Assembly: GCA_037139855.1 (NCBI GenBank) | Contig: JBAXFM010000001.1 | Location: 1 to 64,000, forward strand | Direction of reading: 5' to 3' | Length of the DNA: 64,000 bases | Origin: CAIVAT01 sp037139855 | GTDB lineage: Bacteria > Bacteroidota > Bacteroidia > Bacteroidales > FEN-979 | Notes under the pieces: generated by a model | What the model saw: the letters and a program-made list of their open reading frames with translations, nothing else | Told to the model about the DNA's origin: nothing | Database searches by the model: none | Shown: one piece after another, positions 14,948 to 22,861 of the stretch | Numbering within the stretch: position 1 is the stretch's first letter | How the letters are laid out: each line of letters begins with the position of its first letter | Program-made: the position numbers and the translations under genes

Positions 14948-15553
14948 GTGAATTCAAAGTTTTTCAATATCGACGAGCTGGAGGATCCCGGTGATGATCA
15001 GCAAAGCGCTGACACATCAGGGATCCGCATTGAACGTTTCCTGCAGCTGCACGAACAGCGAATTGAGAGTATCAAGGATCTGACAGGCCGTTTGCCAGGT
15101 GAAGGTGAGATTTTCTTCTTGTGGACCGTAAATTCATTCAATGCGTTCACCTTCATTCCGTTCATCATCAAAGAATGTGGACCTATACAGCAACTGATCC
15201 TGGCCACTTATTCCATCAACATCCGGATCATTGATGCCCTGGTGCGGCTGATCGACAAAGGGCTGATCCTTTCTGTTGATATTTTCATCAGTGATTCAGT
15301 CCGCAGCCGGTTGCCCAAAGTGTATGATCACCTGATGGCGCTGGTCGAGACCAAACCGGTGAGGGTAAAATATTCCTGGAATCATGCCAAGATTGCCCTG
15401 ATCCGCTCCGGTGATCACTATTTCGACGTGGAAAGGTCCGGGAACTGGGGCGAAAACGCCCAGCATGAGCAATATGTTTTCCTGAATAACAGAAGTGTGT
15501 TTGAATTTCGTAAAAATGAAATCCTCAATGGAATTAACCCCTGCACAGTATAA
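14948..15553 (+). CDS. PLD-like (single HKD motif) phage protein
   Basis: A 201-residue protein starting with GTG immediately after the previous stop. Its C-terminal part has H146-x-K148 (WNHAKIALI) and then a downstream SGNWGENAQHEQY block, which matches the H-x-K plus S-x-N arrangement of phospholipase D-like nucleases. Only one HKD motif is present, so an active site would need a dimer, as in Nuc-type enzymes. The segment WTVNSFNAFTFIPFI precedes it. It sits in the packaging cluster before the terminase genes. Whether it cuts DNA is unknown. Confidence 0.65.
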   Translation: MNSKFFNIDELEDPGDDQQSADTSGIRIERFLQLHEQRIESIKDLTGRLPGEGEIFFLWTVNSFNAFTFIPFIIKECGPIQQLILATYSINIRIIDALVRLIDKGLILSVDIFISDSVRSRLPKVYDHLMALVETKPVRVKYSWNHAKIALIRSGDHYFDVERSGNWGENAQHEQYVFLNNRSVFEFRKNEILNGINPCTV

Positions 15554-16415
15554 AGAGATCGAAAAGCTCGCGGCGGTCAACTACAGCGTGAAACAAATCG
15601 CCATGTACCTGGATGTGGATCCCAAAGCATTCCAGAAAGAGTTCAGCAACCTTGAATCGAAGGTCCGCTATCATTATGACCGGGGGTTGCTCGTTACCCA
15701 GGCGGAACTGGACATGGCCAACCTCAAAAGGGCAAAGGATGGCAACATGACTTCCATCCAGCAGTGGAAAAAGGATGCAAATTCTCAAAAGCTTGACAAC
15801 CTGAAAAAACAGGTGTTTTTCGATGAAGAGCACAATGAATATGAACAGCTGCAGGGGCTGATCGAGCGGGGAGAGACGGGAAAACTGCCTGAAAAGGTTG
15901 TAAACTTTTATGAGCAGATTGATTTCATCCGTTGCCTGTACAACAAATACGAATCGAAGAGTTTTATCATCAACGCCGTGGTTGTTCAATACCCGCGGCT
16001 GTCCAAATACCAGGCAACGCAGCTTTATTATGAAACCCTGAATTTCTTCAACCTGGATAACCAGGTGAAAGTTGAAGCCTGGGCGAATATCTATGCCGAC
16101 CGGTTGGATAACATGGCCAGGATCTGTTATGAGCTGAATGACTTCGAAACCGCCCGCCGGCTGACCATGGACAGCGCCGAGCTGCGCGGTGTAGGCAAGG
16201 ATAAGCCGAACCAGGTTCCTGATGAACTGCTTGACCGCCGGCCGGTATTTTACACCATCCGGATCGAGGATATCGGGGTGTCGAAAATCAATCGCAATGA
16301 TCTGGCTGCCTTCATTGATAACCTGGATATCACCGAAAGGGAAAAATCAAAAGTGAAGCGTGAAGCCATGATTGAAGATGTTCCATTTGAAATGCTGCCA
16401 GATGAGCAAAACTAA
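15516..16415 (+). CDS. Putative terminase small subunit
   Basis: A 299-residue protein that overlaps the PLD-like gene by 38 nt and the large terminase by 14 nt. The N-terminus (LTPAQYKEIEKLAAVNYSVK, then QIAMYLDV) is a helix-turn-helix of the kind small terminases use to recognise the packaging site, and the body is charged and helical. Position immediately before the large subunit is the strongest support. ATG 15528 is an alternative start. It is longer than most small terminases, so extra domains may be present. Confidence 0.6.
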   Translation: MKSSMELTPAQYKEIEKLAAVNYSVKQIAMYLDVDPKAFQKEFSNLESKVRYHYDRGLLVTQAELDMANLKRAKDGNMTSIQQWKKDANSQKLDNLKKQVFFDEEHNEYEQLQGLIERGETGKLPEKVVNFYEQIDFIRCLYNKYESKSFIINAVVVQYPRLSKYQATQLYYETLNFFNLDNQVKVEAWANIYADRLDNMARICYELNDFETARRLTMDSAELRGVGKDKPNQVPDELLDRRPVFYTIRIEDIGVSKINRNDLAAFIDNLDITEREKSKVKREAMIEDVPFEMLPDEQN

Positions 16416-18087
16416 GATAACGACTCAGGAGGCCGATATCCGTTACTCGAATTGGATATCCACGCTGATCGATCTGATCAAGCCGGCAAATCTTTATCTC
16501 TATGGTGGCCGTGGAACGGCAAAATCAACTGAAATACTGGCAAAAAGGACCATTGATGTGGTATATGACATGCCCAGGGCAAGTTTTGCCTTTGTATCGG
16601 ATACTTACGTGAACCTGATGACCAACATTATTCCGGCCATTTTGACAGGATGGGAGGGGAGAATGAAATTCCTGGAGAACTATCATTTCGTGGTCGATGT
16701 GCCGCCTCCGGATCACTGGCCCAAACCCCTGGTTAAAACCTTTTCATTCAAACATACTATTTCAACCTTCAACGGTTGTAAGTTCTTTCTTACTTCTCTT
16801 GACAGGCCATCATCGAACGCCGGGATCTCCGTAGTGCACCATTTTGGCGATGAAGCAAAGTACCTCCAGTGGGATAAATTAAGTAAGCTTTTTCCGACGC
16901 TCAGGGGAGACTATGCCCTTTATGGCCATTCCCATTACTTTATGGGTCAAACGTTCTGCAGCGACATGGCTGATCCCAGTGTGGGAGAAAGTGACTGGAT
17001 GCTGCGCATGGAAAAGAACATGGACAAAGAACAGATCACCCGGATCATCCAATCTGCCATTATCCTCAATGAAATTAACCTGGAGCTTTACCAGGCTGAG
17101 CAAAAAGGTGAGGATATCAAACGCATTGACAACATCAAAAAAAATCAGGCTCGCTGGATAGAGCGCATCCGCAAGATTCGCCAGGACAGCACATTCTTCT
17201 ACATAGTCAGTTCCTTTGCCAATGCCGATATACTTACCCTGCGATACTTCCAGAACCTGTTGGCATCATTGACATTTGAAGAGTTTAAGACTGCAGTACT
17301 GTCTATCCGTAAGACCCTGGAGAAGGGCGCCCGTTTCTATGGTGCCCTGGCAGATAAGCATTTCTACATTGATGGCTACAACTATGACTACTATGACAAG
17401 TTTGGCATACGTGACAATGTGTCTCAGACATCAGCAGGGCTGAAGTATGTACAGCATGATAAGATACTCGAGGGTGGGTTTGATGCAGGCAACATGATGA
17501 GCCTGGTAATAGGGCAGGAGCAGGGCAATCAGTATAGGGTACTCAAAGGTATGTACACGCTTACACCAGAGTGGATAAGGGAGTTAGGCGATAAGTTCAT
17601 TACATTCTTTGAACCACATAAGCGTAAGGTATTGCATCTGTACCATGACAGATCAACCAATCAGTATCGTAAGACAGGACGTGACGTTGCTACTCAACTC
17701 AAACATGATATCGAATACAATAAGGCAGGCACACGTACTGGATGGATCGTACAGCTTATGAGTGTGGGACAGGGCAACATATCGCACTCAGATGAGTTCA
17801 ACCTGATGAACATCATGATGGGTGAGAAGGATAAGAGATTACCCAAACTGTTAATAGATAAGTTTGAGTGCAAGGAACTCAAGAGCCAGCTCGAGATCAC
17901 TCCCGTTACCAAGAGCAGCAAGGGTGAGATACAGAAGGTAAAGAAAGGCGATAAGTTATCGCCATCACGATTGGCAATGGAGTCAACAAACTTCTGTGAT
18001 GCGTTCAAATATCTGCTATGCAGGCACAAATGGCTTGCCATAGCCAGGCAGAAGAGGGGCCTTACCTTTGGCTCCCTTAACATGTAA
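16402..18087 (+). CDS. terL: Terminase large subunit
   Basis: A 561-residue DNA-packaging motor. The ATPase domain has Walker A YGGRGTAKST (about 34-43) and an acidic Walker B in VVHHFGDEAKYL (about 144-154). The C-terminal nuclease is of RNase H type, with the acidic FDAGNMM near 358 and HLYHDRS near 412. The start is ATG 16402, overlapping the previous gene; the in-frame codon at 16372 would overlap it more. Codon choice in the nuclease half (from about 17200) uses more ATA, GTA and TCA than the first half, hinting at a recombinant gene. Two terminators follow in the spacer. Confidence 0.9.
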   Translation: MSKTKITTQEADIRYSNWISTLIDLIKPANLYLYGGRGTAKSTEILAKRTIDVVYDMPRASFAFVSDTYVNLMTNIIPAILTGWEGRMKFLENYHFVVDVPPPDHWPKPLVKTFSFKHTISTFNGCKFFLTSLDRPSSNAGISVVHHFGDEAKYLQWDKLSKLFPTLRGDYALYGHSHYFMGQTFCSDMADPSVGESDWMLRMEKNMDKEQITRIIQSAIILNEINLELYQAEQKGEDIKRIDNIKKNQARWIERIRKIRQDSTFFYIVSSFANADILTLRYFQNLLASLTFEEFKTAVLSIRKTLEKGARFYGALADKHFYIDGYNYDYYDKFGIRDNVSQTSAGLKYVQHDKILEGGFDAGNMMSLVIGQEQGNQYRVLKGMYTLTPEWIRELGDKFITFFEPHKRKVLHLYHDRSTNQYRKTGRDVATQLKHDIEYNKAGTRTGWIVQLMSVGQGNISHSDEFNLMNIMMGEKDKRLPKLLIDKFECKELKSQLEITPVTKSSKGEIQKVKKGDKLSPSRLAMESTNFCDAFKYLLCRHKWLAIARQKRGLTFGSLNM

Positions 18088-18230
18088 CACAATCCTTATA
18101 GGCAATGCCCATATATGTGTGATTTCGTAAAGTACGAAACCACTGCATGTGTGGGATCCTCCATGCCCTTTTGTCATATATCCGCCTACCAGCGCGGGTG
18201 AACGTGCCCCCCGGCGGCTGGGCGGGTCGT

Positions 18231-18273
18231 CCGGTTTGGCATCTTGGCTTTTGTAAAAGCCAAACCAAACCGG
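18231..18273. other. Long hairpin: two stacked 9-bp stems
   Basis: Outer arms CCGGTTTGG and CCAAACCGG enclose inner arms TTGGCTTTT and AAAAGCCAA with a 2-nt loop; a 4-nt/1-nt internal loop separates them. No T run follows, so it is not a standard terminator. Confidence 0.6.
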
Positions 18274-18284
18274 TTAAAAAATAG

Positions 18285-18310
18285 AAAATCAGCCATTCTG
18301 TCTGATTTTT
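18285..18310 (+). terminator. Intrinsic terminator of the packaging operon (first)
   Basis: AAAATCAG pairs with CTGATTTT across a 9-nt loop, ending in a run of T. Confidence 0.7.
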
Positions 18311-18347
18311 ACATAAAGTTTTACTTTAATGTTGATCTCATGGAAAG

Positions 18348-18376
18348 GGAAGTTCAAATTTTGGACTTCCTTTTTC
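18348..18376 (+). terminator. Intrinsic terminator of the packaging operon (second)
   Basis: GGAAGTTC pairs with GGACTTCC (8 bp, one T-G pair), loop AAATTTT, followed by TTTTTC. Confidence 0.75.
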
Positions 18377-18524
18377 TTTGAATAACCGGCAAAGAAAAAG
18401 GAAGCGAAAAAGAAACCGAGTTTGGCCAGCGCACTACTTAATACTCGAAATTCATCAAAGTTACCTATGGGGAAAGAAGGGTAAAACTGTCAAGGGCGGC
18501 CTCCTGGAGGAACTTGCCGCCTTT
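18366..18524 (-). repeat. Intergenic element A (related to 19313-19470), with minus-strand promoter box
   Basis: It shares with element B the core GGCCAGCGCACTACTTA, a neighbouring caaagtta (minus-strand -7 TAACTTTG, here 18456-18463), a purine/pyrimidine inverted repeat on the left (CTTCCTTTTTCTTTG with CAAAGAAAAAGGAAG, 9-nt loop) and a GC hairpin containing CTCCTG on the right. Leftward transcription would yield a short RNA ending in the long hairpin. No ORF is conserved between the two elements. Confidence 0.5.
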
Positions 18525-18654
18525 CAGGTTACTTCAGATTGCATGCAATCGTGACCCACACCCCTGACATTATTTATTCCCCGCGGTGAAGCCTTACGGC
18601 AAAATTTCATTATTAACCAGCGGCCTGATAACGGCTGCATAAAACAATTGCCGT

Positions 18655-19116
18655 ATGAAAACCATGAACTTGTTCAACTCGAGCGTTGCTGAAGTAAGCA
18701 TCGTCTATCACAACACCGTTCGCCCGTCTGAGCGACAGAAAATCACCAAATCAAATGATGCCTTTGACCTTCTCAAGAGCATCTGGAATGACCAGATTGA
18801 TCTTTATGAGTCGTTCTACATCCTTTTAATGAACAGGGCAAACAAAGTCCTGGGCTATCGCTGCATTTCCCAGGGAGGAGTCTCTGGGACCGTGGTGGAT
18901 CCCAAAGCGATCTTCCAGGCCGCCCTGCTGGCTAATGCGTCAAACATTATCCTGGCACACAATCACCCGAGCGGAACCCTGGTTCCCTCAGAGGCCGACG
19001 AAAGAATTACAAAGAAGTTAAAATTAGCTGGTGAGTACATGGAAATACAGGTACTTGACCATCTGATCCTGGGCGATGAAAGCTTTTATTCATTTGCTGA
19101 CGACGGGAGGTTATAA
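18655..19116 (+). CDS. RadC-like JAB/MPN domain protein
   Basis: A 153-residue protein made up essentially of the RadC/JAB metalloprotease-like domain. The JAMM residues are present: Glu52 (YESFYILL), His102 and His104 in AHNHPSG, and Asp115 in SEADERI. It lacks the N-terminal helix-hairpin-helix of chromosomal RadC. Such short versions are common on phages, plasmids and islands, where their role is unproven (anti-restriction or recombination have been suggested). It has a separate position between the packaging and portal operons and may be accessory cargo. It overlaps the next small gene by one base (TAATG). Confidence 0.85.
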   Translation: MKTMNLFNSSVAEVSIVYHNTVRPSERQKITKSNDAFDLLKSIWNDQIDLYESFYILLMNRANKVLGYRCISQGGVSGTVVDPKAIFQAALLANASNIILAHNHPSGTLVPSEADERITKKLKLAGEYMEIQVLDHLILGDESFYSFADDGRL

Positions 19117-19253
19117 TGGAAGCGCTATACGAAATGTTCAGCCAGCTGCAGGATGATGTTTACTATCCTGGGTACTGCCTTGCAATGGAAACATCAGATC
19201 CTGAAAAGGTAAAATTCGAATGGGAACAGTTTTTAAAAATGTTCTCTAAATGA
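19116..19253 (+). CDS. Small acidic protein (45 aa)
   Basis: Starts in a TAATG overlap with the RadC-like gene and stops 4 bp before the terminator at 19258, so it is a translationally coupled last gene of this short operon. It is rich in Glu, Met and aromatics. Unknown function. Confidence 0.6.
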   Translation: MEALYEMFSQLQDDVYYPGYCLAMETSDPEKVKFEWEQFLKMFSK

Positions 19254-19257
19254 CAGG

Positions 19258-19285
19258 AGCCCCGGGAAAACCCGGGGCTTTTTTT
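19258..19285 (+). terminator. Intrinsic terminator after the RadC operon
   Basis: AGCCCCGGG and CCCGGGGCT form a perfect 9-bp stem with an AAAA loop, followed by seven T in total. Confidence 0.95.
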
Positions 19286-19312
19286 ATGCTCGCAGCGGCT
19301 CGCCTTGAGGGC

Positions 19313-19470
19313 GGCTTTCTTTTTTGAAATCACCGCAAAGAAAGAAAGCCGGCAAAGAAAAACACGGTGGCCAGCGCACTACTTATTACTCAAATTTAGT
19401 GCAAAGTTAACCTCACGAAAATATCATCTCTCTAAACGCGGTCTCCTGACGGATCCACCGCCCGTTGGGT
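19313..19470 (-). repeat. Intergenic element B (related to 18366-18524), with minus-strand promoter box
   Basis: Core GGCCAGCGCACTACTTA at about 19369-19385; caaagtta (minus-strand TAACTTTG, preceded by GCAC downstream) at 19402-19409; inverted repeat GGCTTTCTTT with AAAGAAAGCC on the left; and CTCCTG within a GCGGT/ACCGC hairpin on the right. The order of parts is the same as in element A. The rest of the spacer (19254-19605) shows no gene. Confidence 0.5.
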
Positions 19471-19605
19471 TCATTCATATCCTGCGGATACTGACCTGAA
19501 CATTTGTTCCAGAATTTTCATTCCGGTTATGGCAGTGGCATAAATTTTTCATTCATCAGGCGGAGCCAGATGCCTAAATAAGTCCCCAGGGCAGGGGCAC
19601 ACACA

Positions 19606-20016
19606 ATGACAAAAGTAAGTTCAGCAGTTCAGAAACCCACCAACGGCGGGGCAAGTGCATCAGAAAAGACCGGTCTAACAGTGATCAGGCCGGTTCAGTC
19701 TCCCAACTTCACGATTCCGGAAGAGAAAAACCCGGTACCGGAAGTCAAAAAGGAGTTAACCCTCACCGAAAAAATTCAAAAGGTCGAAAACCTGCAGCTC
19801 ATCGTCGAGAAAAGGACGAAACTGGTGCAAACACGAAGCGAAATTGAAAGGTTTCAAACCGCTTCCAATGATTTCAACTGCAGCCTGCGGCTGAATGATT
19901 CAGACGGAAATGTCTTCACCACCAGTTTCACCCCTGGAATCAAGAAGGTAATTGAGTTCCTTAAGTCAGCTTTCGATGCAAGCATCAGCGAAGTTGAACA
20001 GAAAATCAACTTCTAA
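19606..20016 (+). CDS. Late protein of unknown function
   Basis: A 136-residue protein. Residues 1-50 are Pro/Ser/Lys-rich and look disordered; residues about 50-85 (LTLTEKIQKVENLQLIVEKR) are a likely coiled coil; the C-terminal part is a small mixed domain ending in an amphipathic helix. It stands alone between element B and a strong terminator. No family recognised. Confidence 0.6.
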   Translation: MTKVSSAVQKPTNGGASASEKTGLTVIRPVQSPNFTIPEEKNPVPEVKKELTLTEKIQKVENLQLIVEKRTKLVQTRSEIERFQTASNDFNCSLRLNDSDGNVFTTSFTPGIKKVIEFLKSAFDASISEVEQKINF

Positions 20017-20027
20017 GCTTCTTAAAG

Positions 20028-20058
20028 GGAGTCCCGGGAAACCGGGACTCCTTTTTTT
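20028..20058 (+). terminator. Intrinsic terminator before the portal operon
   Basis: GGAGTCCCGG and CCGGGACTCC form a perfect 10-bp stem with a 4-nt loop and seven T. Confidence 0.95.
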
Positions 20059-20083
20059 CTGCTCGTATCCCCACCGGTGGGTG

Positions 20084-20119
20084 TGTCCTTTAAAAAAACC
20101 TGCTCAAAAGATATGTTTG
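20084..20119 (+). promoter_or_regulatory. Late promoter 4 (TGTCCTTT-N20-TATGTTTG)
   Basis: TGTCCTTT at 20084-20091, seven A within the 20-bp spacer, then TATGTTTG at 20112-20119. ATG 20124 follows after CTCC, so the predicted start site is at or next to the start codon (leaderless). It follows the terminator at 20028. Confidence 0.8.
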
Positions 20120-20123
20120 CTCC

Positions 20124-20414
20124 ATGATCACCGAGGAGACCATAGATCTGTACGAAGCCATCCGGGAAATGAGGAAATTGTCACAGCAGGACAAGTCCTT
20201 TTCTTTCGTTCATGCCACGCTGAACCGGGATAAGGATACCAGCGAAGGAATCCGGTACGTGAAAAGTGCACACCTCAGGCCTGCGGCCAAAGGGGATGAT
20301 CTGGTAAACGCGGATGACAAGATTTTCTATTTCGATGAAGAGATTGAGAAACCAAGGGTTTGCTGGCAATTGCTGATCATGTATTTCGATGATAAACGGG
20401 TAATTCTTAATTGA
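20124..20414 (+). CDS. Small protein preceding the portal gene
   Basis: A 96-residue mixed-charge protein, first of the portal-lysis operon and probably translated from a leaderless mRNA. It has no signal peptide or membrane segment. Possibly a head-assembly accessory factor by position; no family recognised. The portal gene starts 6 nt after its stop. Confidence 0.6.
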   Translation: MITEETIDLYEAIREMRKLSQQDKSFSFVHATLNRDKDTSEGIRYVKSAHLRPAAKGDDLVNADDKIFYFDEEIEKPRVCWQLLIMYFDDKRVILN

Positions 20415-20420
20415 TGCTGC

Positions 20421-21836
20421 ATGACTGAGGTAAAAAAATCGGACGTACAACTCGTCCGGGAAGGAAATAAAGCTTTCGGGATTACCCCGGTAGGCGTTTA
20501 TGCGTTCGACGTGGCCGGATCCTTCAAGATGGCAAGCCCTTCGGTACTGCCATTCTATACGAATGTCAGGCAATTGATCCCTGTCAAAATCGGTGAGTTC
20601 TCAATCGTGGCCAATGGACAGGAAAACAACTACCCCGACGAACTGCGAATCATCCTGGATGAGAACAACCTCACTCCGGAGATCCTGAACAAACAGGCTC
20701 AGTTGCTCTATGGCCAGGGACCGGCGCTGTATAAACTGAATTTCGAGAATGGGCGCCGGGTGAAGTACTGGCTCACCGATCCTGAAGTTCAGGCATGGCT
20801 CGATTCGTGGGATTACGAAGATTACCTGCTGAAGTGTTGCATCGAGTTTCGGACCATGAACGGGCATTTTTCCAAGTTCTACCGCAACAAAGGCTTCCGG
20901 ATCGGTGAAAAACCACAAATCGCGAAGCTCGAGCATGTTTCTTCCATGTTTGCCCGCCTGGAATGGCCGGATGACAATAACCAGATCAATAACATCATCG
21001 TTGGCAATTTTCGCCAGCCATGGCAACTCGGATTGAGGAAATACCCGGTTCTGGACCCATCGCGGCCTTTTGCCAACCCGGTATCGATGCGCTATTCAAA
21101 TCTGTACTCATTTGCCCTGGACAATGAGTACTCCCGTTCCCCGATACACGGATCATTGAACTGGATCAAACTTTCGTCATCCATTCCGAAGCTTCTGTCG
21201 AGTTTTAACGACAATTCTATGGCCATCAAGTACCATATTGAAGTGCCGGCGATATACTGGGAAAAGTTAAGGGAACAGATGATCCTGCAATCGGAGGAGT
21301 CGAATGGGATATTCACTGAAAAGTTGTTCAAAAAGGCCCAGGATGATGTGATGGAAAGCTTTTCCATTGCCCTGGCCGGTAATGACAAGGTGGGGAAGTT
21401 TGTCAGCACTACCACGGTTTTTGACGAATTGGGTAACCAATATGTCGGATGGAAGATCACCCCGCTGGATCAGAAGGTAAAAGATTTCATCGATGCTCAG
21501 ATTAACATTGCCAACGAGGCATTGTTCCAGACTACCTCAGGGCTTGGGGTACACCCGGCCCTGAGCAACCTGAGCAAGGATGGAAACCTGCCCAGCGGTT
21601 CCGAGCAGCTTTACGCGTTCAAACTTTACCTGGCCACCGGGGTGGATATCCCTGAAGGCATCGTGATGAAAGACATCAACATCGCGATCAATGCCAACTT
21701 CCCCGGGCGTGGTCTTCGCCTGGGCTTCTACCATGATGTTTTGCTTACCGAATCGCAAACCAGTCCTGCAGACCGGATCAAGAACCAGGATTCAGGAACC
21801 CAGACAGGAGACAAAAAAACAACTCAAAACCCGTAA
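20421..21836 (+). CDS. Portal protein
   Basis: A 471-residue protein that would form the dodecameric ring through which DNA enters the head. The C-terminal part, with the block GLGVHPALSNLSKDGNLPSG, then SEQLYAFKLYLATGV, is characteristic of siphovirus portal proteins. The length is in the normal range for portals (400-550). It ends in a Gln/Thr/Lys-rich tail that is likely disordered. The next gene starts 2 nt after the stop. Unusually, the terminase genes are separated from it by about 2.3 kb of spacers and accessory genes. Confidence 0.75.
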   Translation: MTEVKKSDVQLVREGNKAFGITPVGVYAFDVAGSFKMASPSVLPFYTNVRQLIPVKIGEFSIVANGQENNYPDELRIILDENNLTPEILNKQAQLLYGQGPALYKLNFENGRRVKYWLTDPEVQAWLDSWDYEDYLLKCCIEFRTMNGHFSKFYRNKGFRIGEKPQIAKLEHVSSMFARLEWPDDNNQINNIIVGNFRQPWQLGLRKYPVLDPSRPFANPVSMRYSNLYSFALDNEYSRSPIHGSLNWIKLSSSIPKLLSSFNDNSMAIKYHIEVPAIYWEKLREQMILQSEESNGIFTEKLFKKAQDDVMESFSIALAGNDKVGKFVSTTTVFDELGNQYVGWKITPLDQKVKDFIDAQINIANEALFQTTSGLGVHPALSNLSKDGNLPSGSEQLYAFKLYLATGVDIPEGIVMKDINIAINANFPGRGLRLGFYHDVLLTESQTSPADRIKNQDSGTQTGDKKTTQNP

Positions 21837-21838
21837 CC

Positions 21839-22861
21839 ATGATCTTAAACAGAAGCGGTGCCGGTGCCACGGAACTGAAAGAACTGATCGGTTTCATTTA
21901 CAAATCGATCACCTTCAGCAATCTAAAATCTTACGTAAGCTTCGCCGAGCGTGATATCAAAAAGGTAATAGGACCCGAGGTGTTCAAGGCTGCCGAAGAT
22001 CATTACATGTCGGCGTTTTATCACCTGGCCACGCCTGATGAAGATCATCCCGAGTATCTGCTCCTGGAAGAACTGATCGAAAAGATTCAACTGCCGGTGG
22101 CCATTCACGCCTACCGGCGTTATGTGCCCAGTTCCGATCTTACACACAGCGATAAAGGGCGGCAAATATTCGTTTCGGAACAGGAGAAACCGGCTTTCGA
22201 GTGGCAGATTGAAAAGGACAATGAAAACCTGATCTCCCTGGAGCATGAGGCAATCGATGTTCTGCTTGAATTCCTGGATGAACATATCGACGAGAAGGAT
22301 CTGGATTTGAATGTTATCATTCCCTGGGGAACTTCTGCCGCGTACAAAGCCACCAAAGAACTGCTGATCCCCACGGTGAAAGAGTTTGAAAACGTGTTTC
22401 TCATCGGAGGCAGCCGGATGACATTCCTTTCACTGGTCCCGATGATCAAACGAATTCAGGAAAACGATATCAAGGCATGCCTGGGTGAAACCAAGTACAC
22501 ACAGATCACAGAACAAGTCCTGGATAATGACCTTACGCCGGAGAACATTATTATTTTGGACAAAATCCGTCCACCCCTGGCGCTGATGGCGCTCAGTGTT
22601 GCCGTGAAAAGACTTTCATCGGAAGTTCTGCCGGCAGGCATTTTCACCAACATCACGGCCAATGTTGTCAAGGGCAAAACCCCGGCATCCAAGCAGGAAC
22701 GCAACGAAATAGCATCGTCACTGGAAAAGGACGGCATGCGCGAGCTGGTCAAGCTGCAGGAGTATATCCGCAAACTTGACACAGCAGCTGCAGGGGAAAT
22801 ATTTACGCCCAATGATCCGACAGACATCATTGATCCACTGTTAAAATTCGTCAGACTGTAA
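21839..22861 (+). CDS. Putative head-tail connector or adaptor protein
   Basis: A 340-residue, strongly helical, acidic protein directly downstream of the portal. The N-terminal two thirds (ERDIKKVIGPEVFKAAEDHY, then a block with IEKIQLPVAIHAYRRYVPSS) resembles proteins annotated as DUF6712-type in Bacteroidetes phages, as far as I recall; their placement suggests a connector role. There is no catalytic motif. The stop overlaps the next start (TAATG). Function is inferred from neighbours. Confidence 0.55.
   Translation: MILNRSGAGATELKELIGFIYKSITFSNLKSYVSFAERDIKKVIGPEVFKAAEDHYMSAFYHLATPDEDHPEYLLLEELIEKIQLPVAIHAYRRYVPSSDLTHSDKGRQIFVSEQEKPAFEWQIEKDNENLISLEHEAIDVLLEFLDEHIDEKDLDLNVIIPWGTSAAYKATKELLIPTVKEFENVFLIGGSRMTFLSLVPMIKRIQENDIKACLGETKYTQITEQVLDNDLTPENIIILDKIRPPLALMALSVAVKRLSSEVLPAGIFTNITANVVKGKTPASKQERNEIASSLEKDGMRELVKLQEYIRKLDTAAAGEIFTPNDPTDIIDPLLKFVRL

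Larger units (their letters stand above)
18088..18654. other. 567-bp hairpin-rich spacer after the large terminase
   Basis: No gene seen. It contains a TTTCGTA/TACGAAA hairpin (18123-18139), a long two-part hairpin (18231-18273), two intrinsic terminators (18285-18310, 18348-18376), a 15-bp inverted repeat (18366-18404), a minus-strand -7 box (18456-18463) and an AAGGGCGGC/GCCGCCTTT hairpin (18492-18524). Confidence 0.8.

Noticed and set aside
18088..18654. Small protein genes in the spacer after the terminase
   Set aside because: Open frames of about 60 codons on the minus strand cross strong hairpins and terminators and have no coding character.
19305..19499. A 64-codon plus-strand frame in intergenic element B
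   Set aside because: It lies across the inverted repeat and minus-strand promoter box, and the related element A has no matching frame.
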